Shown one piece after another: positions 44,520 through 55,010 of a stretch of 64,000 nucleotides of DNA. The stretch comes from Pseudomonadota bacterium (GTDB lineage: Bacteria > Pseudomonadota > Gammaproteobacteria > Xanthomonadales > Xanthomonadaceae), in the NCBI GenBank assembly GCA_021821195.1, contig JAKACT010000001.1, forward strand, positions 558,001 to 622,000, read 5' to 3'. The notes beneath the pieces were generated by a model, which was not told where the DNA came from, ran no database searches, and saw only the letters and a program-made list of their open reading frames with translations. Made by a program: the position numbers and the translations under genes. Numbering within the stretch: position 1 is the stretch's first letter; every line of letters starts with the position of its first letter.

Positions 44520-44588
44520 GCGGGGGCTGGGGTGTGTCCCGACAAAGCGAATCACGTGGAGCGACTCGGGACACACCCCAGCCCCCGC
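44520..44588. repeat. Long perfect hairpin B in the lpxA-lpxB gap
   Basis: Two exactly complementary 23-nt arms (44,520-44,542 and 44,566-44,588) around a 23-nt loop (44,543-44,565). Reverse-complemented, the loop is GTCGCTCCACGTGATTCGCTTTG, closely like hairpin A, and the inner stems share TGTCCC-x-A; the outer stems differ. It ends 29 bp before the lpxB start, opposite in orientation to hairpin A. Confidence 0.9.
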
Positions 44589-44617
44589 GGCGGCGCGGCC
44601 CCGAAACGAGTTTGGCC

Positions 44618-45757
44618 ATGACCCGACGCATCGCCCTCTGCGCCGGCGAAACCTCCGGCGACCAGCTCGGCGCCGGACTGATCGAAGCGCTGCGCGAACG
44701 CTTCCCCGATGCCCGGTTCGCGGGGATCGGCGGCGATGCGATGCGCGCGGCGGGCATGGACACATGGTTCGATGCCAATGAGTTGGCGGTGATGGGACTG
44801 GCGGAAGTGCTGGCGCACCTGCCGCGCCTGTTGAAGCTGCGCAAGGCCTTCCGCCAGCGCGTGCTGGAGTGGAAACCCGACGTGTTCATCGGCATCGACG
44901 CACCGGACTTCAACCTCGGCGTCGAGCGCTGGCTGAAGCAGCGCGGCGTGCGCACCGTGCACGATGTCAGCCCATCGGTCTGGGCCTGGCGCGAGAACCG
45001 CGCGCGCAAGATCGGCGAGAGCGCCGACCGCGTGCTCTGCCTGTTCCCGATGGAGCCGCCGATCTACGCCCGGCACGGCGTGGATGCCGCCTTCATCGGC
45101 CATCCGCTGGCCGACGCCATTGCGTTGCAGCCCGATCGCGCCGGCGCACGCGCCGCGCTGGGCGAATCCGGCGATGCGCCGCTCCTGGCGCTGCTGCCCG
45201 GCAGCCGGCTGGGCGAGATCCGGCGCATGCTGCCCGACTTCGCCGAAGCCGCGCGCCGGCTTGCCGCGGAGGTCCCCGGCCTGCGCGTGCTGGTGCCGGC
45301 GGCAAACGCGCAGTGCCGTGCCGCCATCGACGCCATCCTCGGCGATGCGCCGATGTTCCGCGTCCTCGACGGACAGGCGCAGCGGATCATGATCGCCAGC
45401 GACGCGGTGCTGCTGGCGTCCGGCACCGCCGCGCTGGAGGCGATGCTGTGCAAGCGACCGATGGTGGTGGGCCACCGCATCGCGCCGCTGACCTACCGCA
45501 TCGTGCGGCTGTTCGGCATGCTCAAGTCCGCGCACGTCAGCCTGCCCAACGTGCTCGCCGGCGAGGAACTGATCCCCGAACTGCTGCAGGACGACTGCAC
45601 GCCAGGCAACCTGCACGCCGCGCTGCTGCGCTGGTTCCGCGACGACGATGCGGTGGCGACCCTGCAGCCGCGCTTCCTCGCCATCCACCAGACGCTGCGC
45701 CGCGATGCCTCCGCGCGCGCCGCCGACGCGGTGGCGCAGCTCCTGCGGCAGCCATGA
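44618..45757 (+). CDS. lpxB: Lipid-A-disaccharide synthase
   Basis: A 379-residue peripheral membrane glycosyltransferase that joins UDP-diacylglucosamine and lipid X. Family marks: [109 protein letters not shown] and [15 protein letters not shown] 44,618 is preceded by CGAAACGAG, a weak site. It overlaps rnhB by 4 bp. Confidence 0.97.
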   Translation: MTRRIALCAGETSGDQLGAGLIEALRERFPDARFAGIGGDAMRAAGMDTWFDANELAVMGLAEVLAHLPRLLKLRKAFRQRVLEWKPDVFIGIDAPDFNLGVERWLKQRGVRTVHDVSPSVWAWRENRARKIGESADRVLCLFPMEPPIYARHGVDAAFIGHPLADAIALQPDRAGARAALGESGDAPLLALLPGSRLGEIRRMLPDFAEAARRLAAEVPGLRVLVPAANAQCRAAIDAILGDAPMFRVLDGQAQRIMIASDAVLLASGTAALEAMLCKRPMVVGHRIAPLTYRIVRLFGMLKSAHVSLPNVLAGEELIPELLQDDCTPGNLHAALLRWFRDDDAVATLQPRFLAIHQTLRRDASARAADAVAQLLRQP

Positions 45758-46365
45758 ACCTGCGCATCGCCGGCGTCGACGAGGCTGGGCGTGGCCCGCT
45801 GGCCGGACCGGTGGTGGTGGTGGCCGTCATCTTGGATCCAGCGCGGCCGATTGCCGGACTGGACGATTCAAAGAAGCTTTCCGAACGCAAGCGCGACGCG
45901 CTGTATCCGCTGATCATCGAACACGCGCTGGCGTGGCACATCGAACACGTCGAAGCCGACGAAATCGACCGCCTCAACATCCTGCAAGCCACCCTCGCCG
46001 GCATGCGGCGTTCGCTGCAAGGCCTGTCGGTGGCGCCCACGCACGCGCTGGTCGACGGCAACCGCCTGCCCGACGACCTGCCCTGCCCGGCCACCGCGAT
46101 CATCGGCGGGGATGCCAGCGAGCCGGCGATTTCAGCCGCATCGATCCTCGCCAAGGTCGCCCGCGACGCGCGCATGCGCGAACTGCACGCGCACTACCCG
46201 CAATACGGTTTCGACCGCCACAAGGGCTACCCCAGCCCGCTGCACTTGGCCGCACTGCAGGCACACGGCCCCTGCCCGCAACATCGACGCAGCTATGCGC
46301 CGGTCCAGCGCGCACTACGTGAACAATTCAGGGAAGAACCGGCCCACCCCACTTCCGGCACGTGA
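45754..46365 (+). CDS. rnhB: Ribonuclease HII
   Basis: A 203-residue RNase HII that nicks DNA at embedded ribonucleotides. The catalytic set is visible: [14 protein letters not shown] (D-E), [11 protein letters not shown], and [21 protein letters not shown] (acidic pair) followed by [12 protein letters not shown]. Starts by overlap with lpxB. The tail ([11 protein letters not shown]) is unremarkable. Confidence 0.96.
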   Translation: MNLRIAGVDEAGRGPLAGPVVVVAVILDPARPIAGLDDSKKLSERKRDALYPLIIEHALAWHIEHVEADEIDRLNILQATLAGMRRSLQGLSVAPTHALVDGNRLPDDLPCPATAIIGGDASEPAISAASILAKVARDARMRELHAHYPQYGFDRHKGYPSPLHLAALQAHGPCPQHRRSYAPVQRALREQFREEPAHPTSGT

Positions 46366-46480
46366 AACGCACTCGCGCGTGGCGTAGATTCGGCCTGCAT
46401 TGACAGATGCGGCCGCGTGTATGGATCGGCCGACGCTTGCACGCTGCCTTCCCCCGCATGTCGGCATCGCGAGGTACGTC

Positions 46481-47116
46481 ATGCTCATGCGTACAGCCAA
46501 ACATTCGCCCACCGCGTTGCCATGGCCGCAACGTCCAGGCACGAGCCTGCGCCGCCATGCAGGCAGCCACCTGCTCGACCCCGAAGCGGTGGCGCAGTTC
46601 GACCGATACCTGCACCGGATCAACCCGCAGGCACCGCAGGTCGATGCCGACCGCGTCGCCACGCTGGCGCGCTGGCTGCAGGATCTGCCCGAAGCCCAGG
46701 CCCGGAGTCTCCTTGATGAGCGCCTGTCGCGCTTCGAGCTGTTGCGCGCCATGCGCGATGATCCCGACTGGAACGCCGGCGACGGCAGCCGCCGCCGCAT
46801 CGATGCGCTGCTGGCCTACTTCGACCACGGCGGCGCAGAGCAGCTGATCCCCTCCGGCATCCCGCTGCTTGGCCTGCTGGATGATGTGCTGCTGCTCGAA
46901 CTGGCGTGGCCGGCCCTGCAGATCGAAGCCGAGGACTACCGCGACTTCTGCGGGTTTCGCAGCGACGAACGGCCGCAGGGCAGCGGCATCGAGCAACGCG
47001 AGGCATGGGTGCGTGCGCGCCTGGAAGCACTGGCGCTGCACCGCCACCACGCCCGCGTCAACGCCAGCCACTACGCCGACAGCGGTAGCCCCAACCAGCC
47101 CTTCAGGATCAGCTGA
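46481..47116 (+). CDS. Hypothetical protein with a YkvA/DUF1232-like segment
   Basis: About 211 residues from ATG 46,481. The middle (about residues 105-155) reads RRRIDALLAYFDHGGAEQLIPSGIPLLGLLDDVLLLELAW, recalling the DUF1232/YkvA pattern of a hydrophobic stretch with IP-x-x-P-x-LG-x-LDD. The rest is polar and arginine-rich. A frame start at 46,400 is also possible. It stands alone between rnhB and dnaE; a -10-like TAGATT is at 46,385. Function unknown. Confidence 0.6.
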   Translation: MLMRTAKHSPTALPWPQRPGTSLRRHAGSHLLDPEAVAQFDRYLHRINPQAPQVDADRVATLARWLQDLPEAQARSLLDERLSRFELLRAMRDDPDWNAGDGSRRRIDALLAYFDHGGAEQLIPSGIPLLGLLDDVLLLELAWPALQIEAEDYRDFCGFRSDERPQGSGIEQREAWVRARLEALALHRHHARVNASHYADSGSPNQPFRIS

Positions 47117-47216
47117 CGGATTTTCGCGGCGCGGGCATCCGGGCTAGCGGCAGTGTCAAGTCCTTGTCCGAATGAGTGCCGCGGCCTAACCTGCGGGCTT
47201 CGCCTGCGGTACGCCG

Positions 47217-50200
47217 ATGCCCGCCCGTTTCGTCCACCTGCACCTGCACACCGAGTTCTCGCTCGCGGATTCCACCATCCGCGTGCCCGAGAAGCCGGAC
47301 TATGCGCGGCCGGAAAAAGCCGGCGACCGGCCCAACCTGCTCAGCCGCGCGGTGGAACTGCAGCTGCCGGCGCTGGCGGTCACCGACCGCAACAACCTGT
47401 TCGCGCTGGTCAAGTTCTACAAGGCAGCGGAAAGCGTGGGCATCAAGCCCATCGCCGGCGCCGACGTGCTGGTGGCCGACGGCGGCGACGCGCCTTCGCA
47501 ACTCACCCTGCTGTGCCGCGACCAGGACGGCTACCTCAGCTTGTCGCGCTTGCTCAGCCGGGCCTGGCTGGAGGGCCAGCGCGGCGACTGCGTGGCGATC
47601 GAGCCGGAATGGCTGCGCGACGACCATGCCGGCCTGTTCGCGATCGCCGGTCGCGCCAGCCTGGCCGGGCGGCTGGTGCAGGCCAATCGCCACGACGTGG
47701 CCGAGGCGCAGCTGGCGGAATGGCGCCGCGTGTTCGGGGACGGCCTGCACCTGGAGCTGACCCGCACCGGCCGCGACGGCGAGGAGGCGTTCAACCAGTT
47801 CGCCCTGCACGCGTCCGGCAAGCTCGGCCTGCCGGTTGTGGCCAGCAACGACGTGCGCTTCCTCGATGCCGCCGGCTTCGGCGCGCACGAGGCGCGGGTA
47901 TGCATCTCCAGCGGCCGCGTGCTGGAAGATCCGCGCCGCCCGCGCGACTACAGCGCGCAGCAATACCTGCGCTCGACCGAGGAAATGGTCGCGCTGTTCG
48001 CCGACGTGCCGGACGCGCTGGACAACACGGTGGCGCTGGCGCAGCGCTGCAACCTGCAGCTGAAGCTGGGCACCTACTTCCTGCCGGCCTACCCGGTGCC
48101 ATCCGACGAGACGCTGGACAGCTGGATCCGCAGCGAGGCGCGCAGCGGGCTGGAAGCGCGGCTGCAGAAGAACCCGCTGGCACCCGGCAAGACCCGCGAG
48201 GACTACGACGCGCGGCTGGAATTCGAGCTGGAGACCATCATCAAGATGGGCTTCCCCGGCTACTTCCTGATCGTGGCCGACTTCATCCAGTGGGGGAAAA
48301 ACCAGGGCATCCCCATCGGTCCCGGCCGCGGCTCCGGTGCCGGCTCGCTGGTGGCGTGGGCGCTGCAGATCACCGACCTCGACCCGCTGCCGTACAACCT
48401 GCTGTTCGAACGCTTCCTCAACCCGGAACGCGTGTCGATGCCCGACTTCGACATCGACTTCTGCATGGACCGGCGCGACGAGGTCATCGACTACGTGGCG
48501 CGCAAGTACGGCCGCGAGCGGGTTTCGCAGATCATCACCTACGGCACCATGGCCGCCAAGGCGGTGCTGCGCGACACCGGCCGCGTGCTCGGGTTCGGCT
48601 ACGGCATGGTGGACGGCATCGCCAAGCTGATTCCCAACATCCTCGGCATCTCGCTGAAGGACGCGATGGGACAGGGCAAGGGCGGGATGGACGGCGAGAT
48701 GGCTTCGCCGGAGCTGATCGCCCGCTACGAAAGCGAAGACGACGTCCGCGACCTGATCGACCTGGCACTGCAGCTGGAAGACCTCACCCGCAACGCCGGC
48801 AAGCACGCCGGCGGCGTGGTGATCGCACCGACGCCGCTGTCGGATTTCTGCCCGCTGTACGCCGAACACGACCACGGCACGCTGGGCAAGAACCCGGTCA
48901 CCCAGTTCGACAAGGACGACGTGGAAGCGGTGGGGCTGGTGAAGTTCGACTTCCTCGGCCTGCGCACGCTGACCATCATCGACTGGGCGGTGAAGGCAAT
49001 CAACGCGCGCCGTGCGAAAGAAGGCGCCGAGCCCATCGACATCGCGACGATCCCGCTGGACGACGCCAGCGTCTATCGCAACGTATTCGCCAACGGCAAT
49101 ACCGGCTCGGTGTTCCAGTTCGAATCCTCCGGCATGCGCCGCGCGCTGAAGGACGCGAAACCCGACCGCTTCGAGGACCTGATCGCGCTGAACGCGCTGT
49201 ACCGCCCCGGCCCGATGGAGATGATCCCGTCGTTCGTGGCGCGCAAGCACGGCACCGAGACGTTCGAATACCCCGACCCCCGCACCAAGGGGATGCTCCA
49301 AGAGACCTACGGCATCATGGTCTACCAGGAGCAGGTCATGCAGATGGCGCAGATCGTCGGCGGCTACTCGCTGGGCGGCGCCGACCTGCTGCGTCGCGCG
49401 ATGGGCAAGAAGGTGCCGGCCGAGATGGCCAAGCACCGCGAGATCTTCCGCGAGGGCGCGGCCAAGGGCGGGGTCAGCGCGGCCAAGGCCGACGAGATCT
49501 TCGACCTGATGGAGAAGTTCGCCGGCTACGGCTTCAACAAGTCGCACGCCGCCGCGTACTCGCTGGTCGCCTACCAGACCGCGTGGCTGAAGCAGCACTA
49601 CCCGGCCGAGTTCATGGCCGCCACCCTGTCCAGCGACATGGACAAGACCGAGAAGGTGGTCGGCTTCCTCGACGAAGCGCGCGGCCTCGGCCTGGTCGTG
49701 CTGCCGCCGGACGTGAATGCCTCCGTGTACATGTTCGAGGCCACCACGCCGGACACCATCCGCTATGGCCTCGGCGCGGTGAAGGGCGTGGGCCAGGGCG
49801 TGTGCGAGGCGATCGTGGCGGCCCGCGACGGCGCCGGCCCGTTCCGCGACCTGCTCGACTTCTGCCAGCGCGTCTCCGCCGCCGGCCTCAACAAGCGCAC
49901 GCTGGAAGCGCTGATCCACGCCGGCGCGATGGATGCGCTGGCGGTCAACCGCGCCTCGCTGATGCTGCAGCTGCCGGAGGCGATGAAAGCCACCGACCAG
50001 ATGGCGAAGAACCGCGAAGCCGGCATGTTCGACATGTTCGGCGGTGGCGGCGGCGCCGACATCCGCGTGGAGCTGCCGGAGACCACCGAGTGGCCGCTGG
50101 CGCAGCTGCTGCAGGGCGAACACGACACGCTGGGCCACTACCTCAGCGGCCATCCGATGGACCCCTACCGCGACGACGTGCAGAAGCTGGTCGGCCACGA

Positions 50201-50789
50201 CCTGTCGGCATTGGCCGGGATCTGGGAGGGCGCCGCGCGCAGCAGCCGCCCGCAGGAAGGGCGCAGCTGGCGGCCGATGGTGCAGACCGTGGTGGCGGGC
50301 CAGGTCGTCGGTATGCGCAAGCGCGGCGAATCGCAGGCCTTCGTGCAGCTGGAGGACGGCCGCGGCCGGATCGAATGCGGCTTCTTCAACGAACAGTGGC
50401 AGGAATTCGCCCCGCTGCTCACCCGCGACCGCATCCTGGTGGTCGAGGGTGGCCTGCGCGAGGACGAGTTCAACGGTGGCTACTCGCTGCGCGCCAGCCG
50501 CTGCTGGGACTTCGCCCAGATCTGCGGCCAACAGGCGCAGCGCATTTCCATTCGCATCGATCTGCGGGTGCCCGGGGCACAGCAGCAGCTGGAGCAGGTG
50601 CTGAAGGCCCATGCCGGCCCGACCCCGGTGCTGCTGGAGGTCGCCACCGCCGCCGGCATCGGCCGGCTGACGGTAGGCGGCGGCCGTGGCCTGCAGGTGG
50701 ACGCCAGCCTGCCCGGCCTGCTGCGCAGCCTGCCGGGCGTCAGCACGGTGCAGGTGCAGCTGGCGCGGCCGTGGACGGCGGCGAACTGA
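47217..50789 (+). CDS. dnaE: DNA polymerase III subunit alpha
   Basis: A 1190-residue replicative polymerase. The N-terminal PHP domain starts [13 protein letters not shown]; the polymerase palm has the catalytic aspartates D410, D412 and D414 in [35 protein letters not shown], and [13 protein letters not shown] follow; the C-terminal OB-fold and tau-binding parts are present ([11 protein letters not shown]). It is directly downstream of the lipid A cluster, as in related genomes. accA follows after 55 bp. Confidence 0.98.
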   Translation: MPARFVHLHLHTEFSLADSTIRVPEKPDYARPEKAGDRPNLLSRAVELQLPALAVTDRNNLFALVKFYKAAESVGIKPIAGADVLVADGGDAPSQLTLLCRDQDGYLSLSRLLSRAWLEGQRGDCVAIEPEWLRDDHAGLFAIAGRASLAGRLVQANRHDVAEAQLAEWRRVFGDGLHLELTRTGRDGEEAFNQFALHASGKLGLPVVASNDVRFLDAAGFGAHEARVCISSGRVLEDPRRPRDYSAQQYLRSTEEMVALFADVPDALDNTVALAQRCNLQLKLGTYFLPAYPVPSDETLDSWIRSEARSGLEARLQKNPLAPGKTREDYDARLEFELETIIKMGFPGYFLIVADFIQWGKNQGIPIGPGRGSGAGSLVAWALQITDLDPLPYNLLFERFLNPERVSMPDFDIDFCMDRRDEVIDYVARKYGRERVSQIITYGTMAAKAVLRDTGRVLGFGYGMVDGIAKLIPNILGISLKDAMGQGKGGMDGEMASPELIARYESEDDVRDLIDLALQLEDLTRNAGKHAGGVVIAPTPLSDFCPLYAEHDHGTLGKNPVTQFDKDDVEAVGLVKFDFLGLRTLTIIDWAVKAINARRAKEGAEPIDIATIPLDDASVYRNVFANGNTGSVFQFESSGMRRALKDAKPDRFEDLIALNALYRPGPMEMIPSFVARKHGTETFEYPDPRTKGMLQETYGIMVYQEQVMQMAQIVGGYSLGGADLLRRAMGKKVPAEMAKHREIFREGAAKGGVSAAKADEIFDLMEKFAGYGFNKSHAAAYSLVAYQTAWLKQHYPAEFMAATLSSDMDKTEKVVGFLDEARGLGLVVLPPDVNASVYMFEATTPDTIRYGLGAVKGVGQGVCEAIVAARDGAGPFRDLLDFCQRVSAAGLNKRTLEALIHAGAMDALAVNRASLMLQLPEAMKATDQMAKNREAGMFDMFGGGGGADIRVELPETTEWPLAQLLQGEHDTLGHYLSGHPMDPYRDDVQKLVGHDLSALAGIWEGAARSSRPQEGRSWRPMVQTVVAGQVVGMRKRGESQAFVQLEDGRGRIECGFFNEQWQEFAPLLTRDRILVVEGGLREDEFNGGYSLRASRCWDFAQICGQQAQRISIRIDLRVPGAQQQLEQVLKAHAGPTPVLLEVATAAGIGRLTVGGGRGLQVDASLPGLLRSLPGVSTVQVQLARPWTAAN

Positions 50790-50831
50790 CCCTGCCGGCC
50801 CCTACGCCTCGGTACGGCGCCCCCGCTGCGA

Positions 50832-50837
50832 TAAACT
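50832..50837 (+). promoter_or_regulatory. -10-like TAAACT, 7 nt before the accA ATG
   Basis: With a normal 6-7 nt distance from -10 to the transcription start, the message would begin at the ATG itself. No Shine-Dalgarno sequence is present. No -35 match is seen. Confidence 0.45.
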
Positions 50838-50844
50838 CCGCCGG

Positions 50845-51807
50845 ATGAATCCGAATTACCTCGACTTCGAGCAGCCCATCGCCGACCTGGAGACCAAGAT
50901 CCAGGAGCTGCGACAGGCCAGCGACGGCCCGGCGCTCAACATCGACAAGGAAGTGCAGGCGCTGCAGGACAAGCTGCGCAAGCGCACCGCGACGATCTTC
51001 CGCGACCTCACCCCGTGGCAAGTCTCGCAGCTCTCGCGCCATCCGCAGCGGCCGTACACGCAGGATTACCTGCGGGTGATCTGCGACGAATTCCAAGAAC
51101 TGGCCGGCGACCGCGCGTTTGCCGACGACCAGGCCATCGTCGGTGGCCTGGCCCGCATCGACGGCCGTCCGGTCATGGTGATCGGCCACGAGAAGGGCCG
51201 AGACACGAAGACCAAGGTGCGCCGCAACTTCGGCATGCCCAAGCCCGAGGGTTACCGCAAGGCGCTGCGGCTGATGAAGATGGCGGAGCGCTTCGGCTTG
51301 CCGATCCTGACCTTCATCGACACCCCCGGCGCGTGGCCGGGCATCGATGCGGAAGAGCGCGGCCAGTCCGAGGCCATCGCCCGCAACCTGCTGGAAATGG
51401 CCGAACTCACGGTGCCGATCCTCTGCACCGTGATCGGCGAAGGCGGCAGCGGCGGCGCGCTGGCGATCGGCGTCGGCGACCGCACCATCATGCTCGAGTA
51501 CAGCACCTACTCGGTGATCTCGCCGGAAGGCTGCGCCTCGATCCTGTGGCGCGATTCCGCCAAGGCCAAGGACGCCGCCGAACAGCTGGGCATGACCGCC
51601 AAGCGCCTGCATGGGCTGGGCCTGATCGACAAGGTGGTGCGCGAGCCCACCGGCGGCGCGCACCGCAACCCAGTGCAGATGGCCAAGCGCCTGAAGGCGG
51701 TGCTGCTGCGCGAACTGGACGCGCTGGAAGGCCTACCGGCAGGGGATCTGCTGGAGCGCCGCTACCGCCGCCTGCGCGCACTCGGCGCCTACGACCTCGC
51801 CTCCTGA
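50845..51807 (+). CDS. accA: Acetyl-CoA carboxylase carboxyltransferase subunit alpha
   Basis: A 320-residue subunit that, with AccD, moves the carboxyl group from biotin to acetyl-CoA to give malonyl-CoA. Recognised by the N-terminal [76 protein letters not shown] and [13 protein letters not shown], with [15 protein letters not shown]. Intact length. The ATG follows a TAAACT hexamer by 7 nt and has no ribosome binding site, so the mRNA may be leaderless. Confidence 0.97.
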   Translation: MNPNYLDFEQPIADLETKIQELRQASDGPALNIDKEVQALQDKLRKRTATIFRDLTPWQVSQLSRHPQRPYTQDYLRVICDEFQELAGDRAFADDQAIVGGLARIDGRPVMVIGHEKGRDTKTKVRRNFGMPKPEGYRKALRLMKMAERFGLPILTFIDTPGAWPGIDAEERGQSEAIARNLLEMAELTVPILCTVIGEGGSGGALAIGVGDRTIMLEYSTYSVISPEGCASILWRDSAKAKDAAEQLGMTAKRLHGLGLIDKVVREPTGGAHRNPVQMAKRLKAVLLRELDALEGLPAGDLLERRYRRLRALGAYDLAS

Positions 51808-51812
51808 GTCCA

Positions 51813-51852
51813 TAGGGCGGCGCCGGCCGCCCACCGCGCAGGCGCCGCCCTA
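51813..51852. repeat. Hairpin between accA and tilS
   Basis: Perfect 12-nt arms TAGGGCGGCGCC (51,813-51,824) and GGCGCCGCCCTA (51,841-51,852) with a 16-nt loop, beginning 6 bp after the accA stop. The right arm overlaps the -10-like TACACT (51,851-51,856) of tilS. It may terminate accA transcription and limit tilS read-through. Confidence 0.6.
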
Positions 51853-51856
51853 CACT
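51851..51856 (+). promoter_or_regulatory. -10-like TACACT, 6 nt before the tilS ATG
   Basis: Same arrangement as for accA and xseB: a -10-like hexamer, 6 nt, then ATG, with no Shine-Dalgarno. Suggests a leaderless transcript. Confidence 0.4.
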
Positions 51857-51862
51857 TGCGGC

Positions 51863-53140
51863 ATGCGCCTGCCCGTTCCGCCGCTGCCGTCCCCGATCCT
51901 GCTGGGTTTCAGCGGGGGCCTGGACTCCACCGCGCTGCTGCACCTGCTGGCCGCCGACGCCGGCGTCCGCCAGCGCGGCCTGCGCGCGCTGCATGTCCAC
52001 CACGGCCTGCACCCGCAAGCGGACCTCTGGGCCGCACATTGCCTGCGCGCCTGCGAGGCACTGGGCGTGCCGCTGGAAATCGTCCGTGTCGAGGTCGACC
52101 TGACCGCGGGGCTCGGCGTGGAAGGCGCCGCACGCGCCGCACGCCACGCCGCCTTTGCCGCGGCGCTGGGCGAAGGCGAAATCCTTGCCTTGGCCCACCA
52201 TCGCGACGACCAGGCCGAAACCTTCCTGCTGCGCGCACTGCGCGGCGCCGGCGCGGATGGGCTGGCGGCGATGCGGGCGTGGCGCCGGTATGCGCGCGGC
52301 TGGCTGTGGCGTCCGCTGCTGGATGTCCCGCGCACGGCATTACGGCACTACGCCACGTCACGGCGCCTGCACTGGCTCGACGACCCCGCCAACGCCAACA
52401 CCGACTTCGACCGCAACTTCCTGCGCAATGCAGTCCTGCCCCTGCTCCGCCAGCGCTGGCCAGACACTGCCGGCAGCTTCGCCTGCAGCGCGGCGCTGTG
52501 CGCACAGGCCGTCGACCTGCTGGAGACCGAAGACGCGGCAGCGCTGGCAGCCGCCCGCGGCGATCCGCAAACGCTGGAGATCCGCACGCTGCAGGCGCTG
52601 CCGGCGGCTCGCCGGGCCCGCGTGCTGCGTCGCTGGATCGCAGCCCTGCAACTGCCGCCGCTGCCGGGCAACGGCATCGCCCGCATCGAAGGTGAACTGC
52701 TGGCCGCGCGCCACGACGCCAGCCCCTGCTTTGACTGGCAGGGTGCGCGGGTCTGGCGCTGGCGCGGGCTGCTGCACGCAGGCGTGCTGCGTGCCCCGCT
52801 GCCAACTGACTGGCACCAGGCTTGGGATGGCCGCACGGCGCTGGTGATGCCCGGCGGCGAGCGCCTGGAGCTGGTGGGCGCAGCGCATTTCGACGCACCG
52901 CTGCGCGCGCATGCGCGGCAGGGCGGGGAACGCATCATGCTGCCGGGCCGCCGCCATTCGCATGCGCTCAAGCACGTCCTGCAGGACGCCGGCATGCCGC
53001 CGTGGCAGCGCGCGCGGCTGCCGCTGCTGTCCGCGGCCGACGGCCCGCTGCTGGCGGCGGGGGATCAAATCGTGTCGGCGCGCATGGCGGCATGGCTGGC
53101 AGCGCACGGCGCCCACCTGCGACTCTCCGCACCGGCGTGA
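51863..53140 (+). CDS. tilS: tRNA(Ile)-lysidine synthase
   Basis: A 425-residue enzyme that converts the wobble cytidine of the CAU tRNA-Ile to lysidine with ATP and lysine. The PP-loop SGGLDST is at 17-23; HHGLHPQADLW, ALAHHRDDQAETFLLRALRGAG and RPLLDVPR follow, with NTDFDRNFLRNAVLP. The C-terminal TilS domain has the RxGGERIMLPGR-like QGGERIMLPGRRHSHALKHVLQDAGMPPWQR. Essential in most bacteria. Intact. Confidence 0.95.
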   Translation: MRLPVPPLPSPILLGFSGGLDSTALLHLLAADAGVRQRGLRALHVHHGLHPQADLWAAHCLRACEALGVPLEIVRVEVDLTAGLGVEGAARAARHAAFAAALGEGEILALAHHRDDQAETFLLRALRGAGADGLAAMRAWRRYARGWLWRPLLDVPRTALRHYATSRRLHWLDDPANANTDFDRNFLRNAVLPLLRQRWPDTAGSFACSAALCAQAVDLLETEDAAALAAARGDPQTLEIRTLQALPAARRARVLRRWIAALQLPPLPGNGIARIEGELLAARHDASPCFDWQGARVWRWRGLLHAGVLRAPLPTDWHQAWDGRTALVMPGGERLELVGAAHFDAPLRAHARQGGERIMLPGRRHSHALKHVLQDAGMPPWQRARLPLLSAADGPLLAAGDQIVSARMAAWLAAHGAHLRLSAPA

Positions 53141-53178
53141 GCGTGGATGGCAACCACGGTGGAAGCGCCGCGCTGGCG

Positions 53179-53184
53179 TAAACT
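53179..53184 (+). promoter_or_regulatory. -10-like TAAACT, 6 nt before the xseB ATG
   Basis: TAAACTCC followed by ATG within 9 nt, nearly identical to the accA start region. No Shine-Dalgarno or -35 seen. Confidence 0.45.
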
Positions 53185-53190
53185 CCACGC

Positions 53191-53454
53191 ATGGCCAAGA
53201 AACCCGCCCCCGACATTTCCCCCGTTGCCGACTTCGAGCAGTCGATGCTGGCGCTGGAAGACCTGGTCGGCCGGATGGAAGCCGGCGACATGACGCTGGA
53301 AGAATCGCTGGCCGCCTACGAACGCGGCGTCGGCCTGTACCGCCGCTGCCAGGGCGCTCTGGAGCAGGCGGAGCTGCGCGTGCGCCTGCTCGATGATCCC
53401 GCCAGTCCGGGCGATGCGCGCGAGTTCGACGCCGGCGACGATGGCAGCGCCTGA
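53191..53454 (+). CDS. xseB: Exodeoxyribonuclease VII small subunit
   Basis: An 87-residue helical subunit of exonuclease VII. The core [50 protein letters not shown] is a textbook match. It overlaps ispA by 14 bp, the usual xseB-ispA pairing. The large subunit gene xseA is not in the window. Confidence 0.97.
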   Translation: MAKKPAPDISPVADFEQSMLALEDLVGRMEAGDMTLEESLAAYERGVGLYRRCQGALEQAELRVRLLDDPASPGDAREFDAGDDGSA

Positions 53455-54316
53455 CTTCGCGCCGTGGCGCGCGCGCGCCGTGGCCGCGCTGGAACACGCC
53501 CTGCCCGACCCCGCCACCGCCCCGCAACGCCTGCACGCGGGGATGCGGCACGGCGTCCTCAACGGCGGCAAGCGCATGCGCCCGCTGCTGGTGTACGCCA
53601 CCGGCACCGCGCTGGGCGCACGCGAGGCCGACCTGGACGCCGCCGCCGCCGCGGTGGAACTGGTGCACTGCTATTCGCTGGTCCATGACGACCTGCCGGC
53701 AATGGACGACGACGACCTGCGCCGTGGCCAGCCCACGGTGCACGTCGCCTTCGACGAAGCCACTGCCATCCTCGCCGGCGATGCGCTGCAGACGCTGGCG
53801 TTCGAGGTCCTGGCGGCCGCACCGCAAGCGCCCGCACAGCGCGTCGCGATGCTGGCCGAACTGGCCCGCGCCTCCGGCGTGGCCGGCATGTGCGGCGGGC
53901 AGGCGCTGGATATCGATGCCACCGGCCAGGCCATCGCGCTGATCGAACTGGAGCGCCTGCACGCGCTGAAAACCGGCGCGCTGCTGCGCTGCGCGGTGCG
54001 CCTGGGTGCGCTGGCCGCCAACGCCACGCCAGCGCAGGTGGAACAACTCGACCGTTACGCCGACGCGCTGGGGCTGGCCTTCCAGGTCCGCGATGACCTG
54101 CTGGACATCGAGGGCGATGCCGCCACACTGGGCAAGACCGCCGGCAAGGACGTGGCGCAGGCCAAGGCCACGTTCCCGGCCCTGCTTGGCATCGAAGCCA
54201 GCCGCGCGCGGCTGGCGGCGCTGGCGGCGACGATGCGGCAGGCGCTGGACGCGCTGGATGTCGATACCGGCGCGCTGCACGCGCTGGCGCGACAGGTCGT
54301 CGAACGCAGCCACTGA
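53441..54316 (+). CDS. ispA: Polyprenyl synthetase (farnesyl diphosphate synthase)
   Basis: A 291-residue trans-prenyltransferase. The first aspartate-rich motif [10 protein letters not shown] (in [20 protein letters not shown]) and the second DDLLDIEGD are present, with GGKRMRPLL for the isopentenyl diphosphate site and a [10 protein letters not shown] helix. It makes farnesyl diphosphate, the substrate of UppS. ATG 53,441 lies inside the end of xseB. A bidirectional hairpin follows 16 bp after the stop. Confidence 0.96.
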   Translation: MAAPDFAPWRARAVAALEHALPDPATAPQRLHAGMRHGVLNGGKRMRPLLVYATGTALGAREADLDAAAAAVELVHCYSLVHDDLPAMDDDDLRRGQPTVHVAFDEATAILAGDALQTLAFEVLAAAPQAPAQRVAMLAELARASGVAGMCGGQALDIDATGQAIALIELERLHALKTGALLRCAVRLGALAANATPAQVEQLDRYADALGLAFQVRDDLLDIEGDAATLGKTAGKDVAQAKATFPALLGIEASRARLAALAATMRQALDALDVDTGALHALARQVVERSH

Positions 54317-54332
54317 CCCGGCACCACACGAA

Positions 54333-54356
54333 AAAGGCCGGGGGTTCCCGGCCTTT
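54333..54356. terminator. Bidirectional intrinsic terminator after ispA
   Basis: AAAGGCCGGG (54,333-54,342) and CCCGGCCTTT (54,347-54,356) with a 4-nt loop; A-run on the left and T-run on the right serve both ispA (+) and the convergent DUF4870 gene (-). Confidence 0.85.
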
Positions 54357-54379
54357 CCGTGATGCCCGATCCGCTGCCC

Positions 54380-54820
54380 TCACAGCAGCCGCAGCGTGAA
54401 CGGATAGCGGTAGCTTTCGCCGTTCAGTGCCTTGAACGTGGCGATGATGCTGCACACCAGCCAGCTCACCGCCACAAGCCCGGCCAACAGCACCAGCGCC
54501 AGCCCGGCCGGCAGCGTCAGGATGGCGCCCAGGCCCAACGTCAGCACGGTGGCGCCCACCAGCACCACGCCGGCGATCGCCAGTGCGCAGGTCAGCAGGA
54601 ACATGGTCAAGTTGAAGTTGAATGCTTCCCGCGCGTGCTCGGCGACGAAAGCGGAGTCGTTCTTCTTCAGGAAATAGATCGCCAGCCCCGCCAGCATGCC
54701 GGCCACGCCTGCACTCCAGCTGGTCATGAAGGCCAGCAGCAGGGCGCCCGCATGCACGCCCGCGGCCCACGCGCGCTCGCCCTGGGCGGTCGACAGTGTC
54801 TGCATCTGCACGGTATCCAT
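54380..54820 (-). CDS. DUF4870 membrane protein (first of a tandem pair)
   Basis: A 146-residue protein with four hydrophobic segments, resembling DUF4870 (Tic20-like) proteins: HAREAFNFNLTMFLL and TFKALNGESYRYPFTLRLL are the typical central and terminal motifs. CAGGAGA precedes the ATG at 54,820. Function unknown; the family is often in envelope-stress or lipid contexts. The related gene at 55,011 lies just upstream. Confidence 0.85.
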   Translation of the reverse strand: MDTVQMQTLSTAQGERAWAAGVHAGALLLAFMTSWSAGVAGMLAGLAIYFLKKNDSAFVAEHAREAFNFNLTMFLLTCALAIAGVVLVGATVLTLGLGAILTLPAGLALVLLAGLVAVSWLVCSIIATFKALNGESYRYPFTLRLL

Positions 54821-54959
54821 CGTCGTCTCCTGCCGGAACCATTCCGGCGTGGGGTCGATGATGCCGACGCCCGCCGGTGGCACAAGCGGGCTTGCGACGA
54901 AACCCGCGCAGCGGCGACGGGAGGCCCACGGAGGGGGGCCAAACGCAGCCCGGAAACGG

Positions 54960-54985
54960 ACGAGCCCGGGCATGCCCGGGCTCGT
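54960..54985. terminator. Hairpin between the two DUF4870 genes
   Basis: ACGAGCCCGGGCA and TGCCCGGGCTCGT form a fully palindromic 26-bp sequence centred at 54,972, 25 bp after the end of the upstream minus-strand gene. No T-run, so termination would be weak or factor-assisted. Confidence 0.5.
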
Positions 54986-55010
54986 CGCGCTGCACTGGCT
55001 GCCGCCGGGC

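Noticed and set aside
47109-50612. An 1167-codon minus-strand frame opposite dnaE
   Set aside because: DnaE is unmistakable on the plus strand; the reverse frame shows the usual antisense bias of high-GC genes.
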